Shown in pieces: positions 5,528 to 11,639 of a DNA stretch of 11,639 bases. Position 1 is the first letter of the stretch. Every line of letters begins with the position of its first letter. The stretch comes from Candidatus Zixiibacteriota bacterium (GTDB taxonomy: Bacteria > Zixibacteria > MSB-5A5 > RBG-16-43-9). Where the stretch lies: the NCBI GenBank assembly GCA_029858245.1, contig JAOUFL010000050.1:1-11639 (forward strand), written 5' to 3'. The notes below the pieces were generated by a model. That model searched no databases, was not told the DNA's origin, and worked only from the letters and a program-made list of their open reading frames with translations. The translations under genes were made by a program, and so were the position numbers.

Positions 5528-7066
5528 TTACTCCCACTCGATGGTGGCGGGGGGTTTGGAGCTTATGTCGTAGACTACGCGGTTTATTCCCTTAACCTCG
5601 TTTATGATTCGATTAGAGATTTTTCCAATTAAATTGTAGGGAAGATGTGCCCAGTCTGCGGTCATACCGTCCAGGCTGGTTACTGCCCGCAGGGCTATAA
5701 CGTTTTCATAGGTTCTCTCATCTCCCATCACCCCTACAGACTGAACCGGTAAAAGAACAGATAACGCCTGCCAGACTTTACGGTAAGTTCTGGATCTTTT
5801 CAATTCCTGAATGAAAATCTCGTCTGCTTCTCTCAAGATATCGAGCCTTTCCTTTGTGACCGCTCCTATAATCCTTACAGCTAAACCAGGACCAGGGAAG
5901 GGATGTCTTCCCAGTAAATTTGCAGGTAATTTTAATTCTCTGCCAATTCTCCTGACCTCGTCTTTGAACAGCTCCCTTAGTGGCTCGATTAATTTCAGAT
6001 TCATCTCCTCCGGGAGACCTCCTACATTATGATGAGTTTTAATGGTAGCCGAAGGTCCTTTAAAAGAGGTTGATTCAATTACATCCGGGTATAGGGTCCC
6101 CTGAGCCAGATATTCTACCTCACCGATCTTTTTCGCTTCCTCCTCAAAGACCTCGATAAAGGTTCTACCGATAATCCTCCTTTTTTCCTCAGGATCGATT
6201 ACTCCCTTCAATCTGGAAAGGAATCTCTCAGAGGCATCTACAAAGATCAAGGTCATATCATAGTCTTTAAAAGCCTCTTTGACTTCTTTCGCTTCGTTTT
6301 TTCTTAATAATCCGTTGTCTATAAAAATACAGAAGAGTTGTTTACCAATTGCTTTATTCACCAGCAGGGCACAGACCGACGAATCCACGCCTCCGCTTAA
6401 ACCCAAAATCACTTTTCCTCTGCCCGCTCTTTCTTTTATCTCTTTGGTGGTTGACTGGATAAAAGATCTGGCAGTCCATTTCCCCTGACATTCGCAGATA
6501 TCATATAGGAAGTTTTGAATTATCTTGATTCCGTCCTGAGTATGAGCAACCTCAGGATGGAACTGAACTCCATAAGTTTTACTCTGGGGATTTTTCACCG
6601 CGGCAAAGGGTATATTCTCGGAGGAAGCTAATTTCTTAAAACCTTTCGGCAGTCTGGAAACGAAATCTCCATGGCTCATCCAGACCTGTAATTTTTTCTT
6701 GGAACCCTTGAAAAGGTCCTGGTGCTCCTCGATTTTGATGAGAGCCTTTCCATATTCGCGGCTTTTGCTTATTTCCACCCGTCCACCAAAAAGATCTGCT
6801 AATAGCTGTAAGCCATAACAAATACCCAGGACAGGCACACCCAATTCGAATATTCTCTTATCGCAGACCGGAGCGTTTTTATCATAAATACTTGATGGTC
6901 CCCCAGAGAGGATGATGCCTTTCAGGTTTTTATCCTTGAAGGAGTTCAGGTCAGTATTATATCGCATAATCTCGCAGTAGACTTTACTCTCCCTGATTCT
7001 CCTGGCAATCAGCTGGGTGTACTGGGAGCCAAAATCCAGAATTATGATGGTTTCTTCCTTTAACAT
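5528..7066 (-). CDS. guaA: GMP synthase (glutamine-hydrolysing)
   Basis: This 512-residue cytoplasmic enzyme converts XMP to GMP using ATP and glutamine, the last step of de novo guanylate synthesis. It is the usual single-chain form. The N-terminal class I glutamine amidotransferase has IILSGGPSS (51-59), nucleophile Cys83 in GICYG, and His170/Glu172 in QFHPE. The ATP-pyrophosphatase domain has the P-loop LSGGVDSS (223-230), followed by TLYPDVIES and [14 protein letters not shown]. The C-terminal dimerisation domain ends in the family's KPPATIEWE. All key residues and the length are normal. It is the last gene of the minus-strand operon, 6 bases after nadB. Its ribosome-binding site AGGTAG (complement of 7073-7078) overlaps the nadB stop codon, suggesting coupled translation. 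No clear intrinsic terminator follows. Confidence 0.97.
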   Translation of the reverse strand: MLKEETIIILDFGSQYTQLIARRIRESKVYCEIMRYNTDLNSFKDKNLKGIILSGGPSSIYDKNAPVCDKRIFELGVPVLGICYGLQLLADLFGGRVEISKSREYGKALIKIEEHQDLFKGSKKKLQVWMSHGDFVSRLPKGFKKLASSENIPFAAVKNPQSKTYGVQFHPEVAHTQDGIKIIQNFLYDICECQGKWTARSFIQSTTKEIKERAGRGKVILGLSGGVDSSVCALLVNKAIGKQLFCIFIDNGLLRKNEAKEVKEAFKDYDMTLIFVDASERFLSRLKGVIDPEEKRRIIGRTFIEVFEEEAKKIGEVEYLAQGTLYPDVIESTSFKGPSATIKTHHNVGGLPEEMNLKLIEPLRELFKDEVRRIGRELKLPANLLGRHPFPGPGLAVRIIGAVTKERLDILREADEIFIQELKRSRTYRKVWQALSVLLPVQSVGVMGDERTYENVIALRAVTSLDGMTADWAHLPYNLIGKISNRIINEVKGINRVVYDISSKPPATIEWE

Positions 7067-7072
7067 TTAAAG

Positions 7073-8677
7073 CTACCTGGATTTAAGGATGGTATCTTTT
7101 TTCCAGTTCCGGTCATCTTTTTGCGGGTAGTCCTGGTTAAAATGTAATCCCCTGCTCTCCTTACGCAAAAGAGCAGAGCGAATGATAAGTTCAGCTACTT
7201 TTGTAATATTTCTTAATTCTATAACCTCATAGGTAACCGGATTCTGATGATAAAAGTTATTTATGTCTTCTAACAGGATATCGATGCGAGACTTAGCCAT
7301 CTCCAGCCTGCTATTTGATCTGACAATCCCGACCAGGTTCCACATAAGGGATTCTATCTCTTGCCTGGCGTGGGATATGATCACCCATTCTTTATGGTCA
7401 AAAACCCCTTTGGTACTCCACTCCGGTATGGAAGGAAACTTATGTCCTTTTTCTATTTTTGAGAACTTCCTGGAGGTTTCAGCAGCAAAATTAGCGAATA
7501 CCACTGCCTCAAGTAATGAATTAGATGCCAGGCGATTTGCTCCGTGCATACCAGTCATAGCTACTTCCCCACAAGCATAGAGATTATCTATATCAGTTTT
7601 TCCTTCTAAGTCAGTGATTATTCCTCCACATATATAATGAGCAGCAGGAACAACCGGGATCCATTCTTTAGTTATATCAAAATCCAATGAAAGGCAGCGC
7701 TGGTAGATATTAGGAAACCTTTCTTTAATAAAATTCTTGTCCAGATGGGTAATGTCCAGATATATGCAATTATCACCACTTTTCTTGAGCTCGAAATCGA
7801 TTGCCCGGGCAACCACGTCTCTGGGTGCAAGCTCTTTTGAGGGATGGTAATTCTGCATAAAAAGCTCTCCGGATTTCAACCTCAGCTTACCACCCTCTCC
7901 TCTAACTGCCTCGGATATCAGAAAAGAGTTACCTTCAGGATGATACAGGGAGGTTGGATGAAACTGGATAAATTCTAAATTTGCCACCGGGGCTCCTGCG
8001 CGATAAGCCATGGCAATACCATCTCCTGTGGCAATAGCAGGGTTGGTTGTATGAAGGTAGATTCTTCCCGTACCTCCTGTGGCTAAAAGGGTTATCTTGC
8101 TCAGGAATTTGTTTACCTTCCCAGTTCTTACGTCCAGGACATAAGCTCCCCAGCATTTTATCTTCTCTTCTGGTTTTTTCTGATATCCTTTGAGATGGTG
8201 TTGGGTAATCAGGTCGACAGCAATATGGTCTTCGTAGATAGCTATATTTTTTTTACTTTTTATTGCACGGATGAGAGAAGATTCTATTTCCCTTCCAGTC
8301 AAATCAGCAGCATGAGCTACACGATTTCGAGAATGACCACCTTCTCTTCCCAGGTCCAGCTCTTTTTTTGCCCTTGTGAAATCAACTCCAATTTGAATAA
8401 GCTCCTGAATTGCAGCAGGACCTGATTCAACTACCTTTCTGACTACAACTTCATTGGAAAGCCCAGCTCCTGCTTTTAAGGTATCCTGTATGTGAAGGTC
8501 GAAAGAGTCAGACGGAGAGAGAACTGCAGCTATACCTCCCTGAGCGTAGTTGGTATTCGACTCGGTATCCTTTTTCTTGGTTATAATGGCTACTTTGCCT
8601 GTTTCTGAGACCTTCAGTGCATAGGAGAGACCAGCAATACCTGAGCCGATGATCAGGAAATCTGTTTTTATTTCCAT
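7073..8677 (-). CDS. nadB: L-aspartate oxidase
   Basis: This 534-residue FAD-dependent enzyme oxidises L-aspartate to iminoaspartate, the first step of bacterial de novo NAD synthesis. It can pass electrons to oxygen or fumarate. Seen: dinucleotide-binding GSGIAG (11-16), NYAQGGIAA (43-51), REGGHSRNRVAHAADLTGRE (111-130), IQFHPTSLY (237-245), PRDVVARAID (285-294), AAHYICGGI (345-353), and the FAD-contacting LYACGEVAMTGMHGANRLASNSLLE (366-390). These motifs favour NadB over the related succinate dehydrogenase and fumarate reductase flavoproteins. Length matches the family. NadA and NadC are not in the window. The gene lies 3 bases after lpxK and 6 before guaA. No good Shine-Dalgarno is visible, so translation probably depends on lpxK. 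Confidence 0.95.
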   Translation of the reverse strand: MEIKTDFLIIGSGIAGLSYALKVSETGKVAIITKKKDTESNTNYAQGGIAAVLSPSDSFDLHIQDTLKAGAGLSNEVVVRKVVESGPAAIQELIQIGVDFTRAKKELDLGREGGHSRNRVAHAADLTGREIESSLIRAIKSKKNIAIYEDHIAVDLITQHHLKGYQKKPEEKIKCWGAYVLDVRTGKVNKFLSKITLLATGGTGRIYLHTTNPAIATGDGIAMAYRAGAPVANLEFIQFHPTSLYHPEGNSFLISEAVRGEGGKLRLKSGELFMQNYHPSKELAPRDVVARAIDFELKKSGDNCIYLDITHLDKNFIKERFPNIYQRCLSLDFDITKEWIPVVPAAHYICGGIITDLEGKTDIDNLYACGEVAMTGMHGANRLASNSLLEAVVFANFAAETSRKFSKIEKGHKFPSIPEWSTKGVFDHKEWVIISHARQEIESLMWNLVGIVRSNSRLEMAKSRIDILLEDINNFYHQNPVTYEVIELRNITKVAELIIRSALLRKESRGLHFNQDYPQKDDRNWKKDTILKSR

Positions 8678-8680
8678 TAT

Positions 8681-9754
8681 CTAAAGATTTAAAACCTGCC
8701 AGAGCTCCTTTTCTCCAGAAATGATTTTTAATTCCACTTTTATCACCAATATGAGTATTTTTAAACCTGTGTTTTCCGGAAGCCGGATCGAATCTTTCTC
8801 AGTGGTAACAAGAAAATCAGCTCCAAGTTCCATACACTTTTCTTCAAGTGAGAAAAGATCTTTCCTGGTATAAATATAATGGTCTAAAAAGAAAAAACTA
8901 TTCAAAATCTCTATTCCTAAGCCCCTCAATGTATTTACAAATGAATAAGGGTTTCCTATTCCGCAGAAGGCTATTCCCATCTTCCCACTTAAGTAGCTTG
9001 GTTCAATTTCGGTTTTGTCTTTCCAGTTTATAGCAAAGGTTACTTTCAAGACGCTTTCTACAACTGGTGCTTGAGGATTTAAACTTCTCAAGGTCATTTT
9101 AATATTATCGAGGTGTTCTGACTGATCGACCCGTGTAAGAATAAAAACCTGCGCTCTCTTAAGAGAAGATAAAGGTTCTCTGAGTCTGCCTGCAGGTAAG
9201 ATCCTCTCTTCCTTCAAGTTAAATGTGCTATCAATCATTAGAATATTCAGATCCCTCTTTAATCTCCAATGCTGGAATCCATCATCTAAAATCACCAGAT
9301 CAGCCCTGTATTTATCCTGTGCAATTTTGCCTGATATATATCTATTCTTATCAATTATCACCGGGATTTCAGGTAGATGGTTGCTTAGTAGTAAAGGTTC
9401 ATCTCCTACTTCTTCCCATTTTATATCTGGAGATTCGATTTTCCTTATTTCTCTTGTAGCTTTTTTTCCCCTCCCATAACCTCGGGTAAGAATAGCGAAA
9501 TTTATTCTTTTCTCCTGGAGTTTTTTAGCCAGGTAGAGAACAAAAGGGGTTTTACCGGAACCTCCTGAGGTAATATTGCCTACACTGATAACTTTCGTTT
9601 TCAGCGTCTTTACCCTGATTAATCCCAGACGATAGAGAGTTTTTCTAAGAAAATACCCGGATAGATAGATTAGGGAAAGAATCCGCAAAAGAAATAACAG
9701 GAGTACATACTCATCTTTTTTCTCCCAGTAGTAAAAAAGCTTATTTTTTTTCAT
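8681..9754 (-). CDS. lpxK: Tetraacyldisaccharide 4'-kinase (lipid A 4'-kinase)
   Basis: This 357-residue inner-membrane-associated kinase phosphorylates the 4' position of the lipid A disaccharide, producing lipid IVA. A hydrophobic stretch at about 17-36 is the usual N-terminal membrane anchor. The P-loop is SVGNITSGGSGKTP (57-70). Other family motifs are ILTRGYGRG (88-96), GDEPLLL (117-123), VILDDGFQHWRLKRD (154-168), LPAGRLREPL, AFCGIGNP and FLVTTEKD near the C-terminus. All landmarks are present and the length is normal. Its start overlaps the end of waaA by 14 bases and no separate Shine-Dalgarno is evident, indicating translational coupling. It shows that the organism makes a lipid A-based outer membrane. 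Confidence 0.95.
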   Translation of the reverse strand: MKKNKLFYYWEKKDEYVLLLFLLRILSLIYLSGYFLRKTLYRLGLIRVKTLKTKVISVGNITSGGSGKTPFVLYLAKKLQEKRINFAILTRGYGRGKKATREIRKIESPDIKWEEVGDEPLLLSNHLPEIPVIIDKNRYISGKIAQDKYRADLVILDDGFQHWRLKRDLNILMIDSTFNLKEERILPAGRLREPLSSLKRAQVFILTRVDQSEHLDNIKMTLRSLNPQAPVVESVLKVTFAINWKDKTEIEPSYLSGKMGIAFCGIGNPYSFVNTLRGLGIEILNSFFFLDHYIYTRKDLFSLEEKCMELGADFLVTTEKDSIRLPENTGLKILILVIKVELKIISGEKELWQVLNL

Positions 9755-11018
9755 TTTGGGCTAAAAGGTCTAATAATAACTGAACGGTTTTATCCGATGT
9801 TCCAGTCTGCGAAAGTAAAGTTTCTTTGCTTTTGATACCTAATTGGTTACGAAGGTTTGTATTTTCCAAAAGCATGTATATTTTTTGATATAGTTCCTCC
9901 TGGTCTTTTACCATAATTCCGCCACCAGCACTCAAAAGCAGGTTAGCAGCAGCTTTAAAATTGTCCATATACGGCCCGAAAAGAGTAGGAACCCCGTAAC
10001 TGGCTGGCTCCAGTATGTTGTGTCCACCGATCGGGACCAGGCTTCCACCTACAAAGGCTATTTCGCTTATGCTGTAAAGTTTTTCCAGTTCACCCATTGT
10101 ATCCAGAAGTATTACCTCGGGCTTATCATCTTTCTTTTTAAAGCTTTTCCTGATGAAATCCAGCTTTTGCTCGAGGAGAAGCTCCTCTATTTCACCAATA
10201 CGCGAGAGATGACGGGGAGCAATGAGAAGAACGAGCTCTTTAAATTCCGGCTTTAGTCTTTTATAAACAGACAGGATTATTTTTTCTTCATCCGGGTGAG
10301 TACTTCCAGCGGTGATCAATCTGTCATCTGAAGAAAGCCCCAGGCTTTTTCTAAGAGTGGCTTTATCCGGATCATTGATTCCAAGAAGGGTACGATCAAA
10401 TTTCAAATTACCTACGACTTTAGTTTTCTCTTTAGCTCCCCCCAAATCCCAGAGTTTTTGTGCGTCCTCCGGGGATTGCATTAAAAATTGGTCAAAACAG
10501 GATAAAACCAGGTAAAAAAAACTCCTCAACTTAAGATATCTTCTAAAAGATTTTTCAGACAGGCGACCGTTTATCAGACAAAGCTTGGTCTTTCGAATTT
10601 TCGCCTGACGGATCAGGTTGGGCCAGAGCTCTGTTTCCACCAATCCCAGTAGCCGGGGATTAAGTTTTCTAAATATCTTTTTTTGCAGAAAAGGGAAATC
10701 AAGAGGCAGGTAGAATATAAAATCTGCCTGAGGCAGGCTTTGTTGTGCCTGTTTTTTCCCGGTTTTGGTCATAACCGATACCACAAAAGAGAGATCCGGT
10801 TTAACCTTACTGAGCTTGGGTAAAATTATGGCTAAGGCTTTAATTTCCCCAACTGATGAGGCATGAAACCAGATCAGGTGAGAGCCGGGGTCTTTTGGTG
10901 CAGGTATTTTCCCCAGACGTTCTAAAATACCATGCCCTCCAATTAATCCCCGTAATATAAGGTAGGGGAAAAGCAAGATAAAGGCTATAGTATAAAGAAG
11001 GTCGTAAATGAGATACAT
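9741..11018 (-). CDS. waaA: 3-deoxy-D-manno-octulosonic acid (Kdo) transferase
   Basis: This 425-residue GT30 glycosyltransferase adds Kdo from CMP-Kdo to the lipid A precursor at the inner membrane. Residues 1-28 are a hydrophobic membrane anchor. HASSVGEI (52-59) contains the conserved catalytic Glu58. VETELWPNLI (127-136) and NGRLSEKS (150-157) are family signatures. The C-terminal GT-B half has GSTHPDEE (238-245), APRH (267-270) and the nucleotide-sugar region GGSLVPIGGHNILEPA (324-339), followed by YGVPTLFGPYMDNF. Length is typical. Whether it adds one, two or more Kdo residues cannot be told from sequence. The gene begins one base after the acyltransferase stop codon and overlaps lpxK. 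No Shine-Dalgarno is visible. Confidence 0.96.
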   Translation of the reverse strand: MYLIYDLLYTIAFILLFPYLILRGLIGGHGILERLGKIPAPKDPGSHLIWFHASSVGEIKALAIILPKLSKVKPDLSFVVSVMTKTGKKQAQQSLPQADFIFYLPLDFPFLQKKIFRKLNPRLLGLVETELWPNLIRQAKIRKTKLCLINGRLSEKSFRRYLKLRSFFYLVLSCFDQFLMQSPEDAQKLWDLGGAKEKTKVVGNLKFDRTLLGINDPDKATLRKSLGLSSDDRLITAGSTHPDEEKIILSVYKRLKPEFKELVLLIAPRHLSRIGEIEELLLEQKLDFIRKSFKKKDDKPEVILLDTMGELEKLYSISEIAFVGGSLVPIGGHNILEPASYGVPTLFGPYMDNFKAAANLLLSAGGGIMVKDQEELYQKIYMLLENTNLRNQLGIKSKETLLSQTGTSDKTVQLLLDLLAQNEKK

Positions 11019-11019
11019 G

Positions 11020-11639
11020 TTAATGGTTAAAGTAGTTATCCGCTATCAGGGTTAGCTGGTTTAGATTTCTCCCCAGCTCCGAGTTTTTCAAATCGATTTC
11101 CTCAGGTGAAATTTCGCCGGATACATAGATAGGCTTCCCTATGATGATCACTGCCCGAGTAAAAGGTTTAGGTATATTGAAGCTATCCCAGCTTTTGAGC
11201 ACCCATTTTTTTTCAGCCGAGCTAGTGATGGGAATTATAGGGATCTGGCTACGTTGAGCTATAACAGCTGCTCCCGGCTGAACCTTAAAAGCTGGTCCTT
11301 TTGGACCATCCGGGGTTATTGCCAAATCGTGCCCTTCGTTCGCCTTATTAACCATCTGTATAATTGCTTTAAATCCACCCTTGGTAGTCGAACCCCTGAC
11401 AGTTCCAAATCCCAACTTCTTGATTATGCGAGCAATTATCTCGCCATCCCGATGCTGGCTTATCAATACTTGAATTTTTCTTTTCCGATGAGAATAGGAT
11501 AAAATTAACATTCGACCATGCCAGAAAGCATATAGAACTTTTCCGCTTCTCTTTTGGGTAGGCCGGAGATTTTCCTCTCCGATCCATTTGATCCTGAGTG
11601 ATTTCCCGAGAAGTAGGATAAATAATGAACCCAGAAATG
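11020..11639 (-). CDS. DUF374 lysophospholipid acyltransferase-like protein (5' end outside window)
   Basis: The frame stays open past the ATG at 11511 to the window edge (first complete codon ends at 11637), giving 205 visible residues. The extra 42 residues complete the DUF374 (PF04028) signature: AFWHGR at 37-42, VLISQHRDGEIIA at 57-69, LGFGTVRGST at 75-84, LAITPDGPKGPAFKVQPG at 105-122, then WDSFNIPKPF. So 11511 is not the start. The family is related to lysophospholipid and lipid A acyltransferases. Its position directly upstream of waaA and lpxK supports a role in acylating a lipid A or phospholipid intermediate, but the exact substrate is not known from sequence. An N-terminal hydrophobic patch (LFILLL) may touch the membrane. 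Probably only a few to about 20 residues are missing. Confidence 0.85.
   Translation of the reverse strand, partial: FLGSLFILLLGKSLRIKWIGEENLRPTQKRSGKVLYAFWHGRMLILSYSHRKRKIQVLISQHRDGEIIARIIKKLGFGTVRGSTTKGGFKAIIQMVNKANEGHDLAITPDGPKGPAFKVQPGAAVIAQRSQIPIIPITSSAEKKWVLKSWDSFNIPKPFTRAVIIIGKPIYVSGEISPEEIDLKNSELGRNLNQLTLIADNYFNH

Noticed and set aside
9225..9479. Plus-strand open frames opposite lpxK and other minus-strand genes.
   Set aside because: They are antisense shadows of well-conserved genes, with no family resemblance and low-complexity translations.
11020..11511. Taking ATG 11511 as the start of the acyltransferase-like gene.
   Set aside because: The frame stays open to the edge, and the upstream 42 residues contain the conserved FWHGR motif, so the gene is longer and cut by the window.

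Overview
The window comes from a Gram-negative (diderm) bacterium that makes lipopolysaccharide: it carries lpxK, waaA and a DUF374 lysophospholipid-acyltransferase-like gene. Base composition looks moderate by eye. Two secreted proteins end in dockerin repeats of the GDVNxDGxxxxSDVVYLINYLFKGG type. This style is common in environmental candidate phyla around the FCB group (Zixibacteria-like, KSB1/Edwardsbacteria-like lineages), so I suspect such a lineage, but the placement is inference. An Fe-S class I fumarase and an L-aspartate oxidase able to use fumarate fit a low-oxygen lifestyle without proving it.

Layout. The left edge holds the last ~297 codons of a ClpC-type AAA+ unfoldase, closed by an intrinsic terminator. 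A sigma-70-like promoter then starts a tandem pair of paralogous secreted proteins (signal peptide, beta-rich cohesin-like middle, C-terminal two-repeat dockerin). Next come a solitary rpmA (ribosomal protein L27), an ElbB/ES1-like DJ-1-superfamily gene, and the alpha and beta subunits of a two-subunit class I fumarate hydratase. All these are on the plus strand.

A 257-bp convergent intergenic region (5271-5527) separates this half from the minus-strand half. It contains a strong intrinsic terminator for the fumarase genes and four further inverted repeats, two of which share the sequence CATAGGGGCA in opposite orientations, giving a nested, MITE-like arrangement.

The minus-strand half is one tight operon running from the right edge leftwards: DUF374 acyltransferase-like (5' end outside the window), waaA, lpxK, nadB, guaA. 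Junctions are +1, -14, +3 and +6 nt. It joins lipid A/Kdo assembly at the inner membrane to the first step of de novo NAD synthesis and the last step of GMP synthesis. No gene-free stretch exceeds 300 bases.

Most of the window is conserved housekeeping DNA. The parts that stand out are the duplicated dockerin proteins, with conserved ends and a diverged middle, and the inverted-repeat cluster. I see no CRISPR array, tRNA, rRNA, transposase or recognisable defence system.
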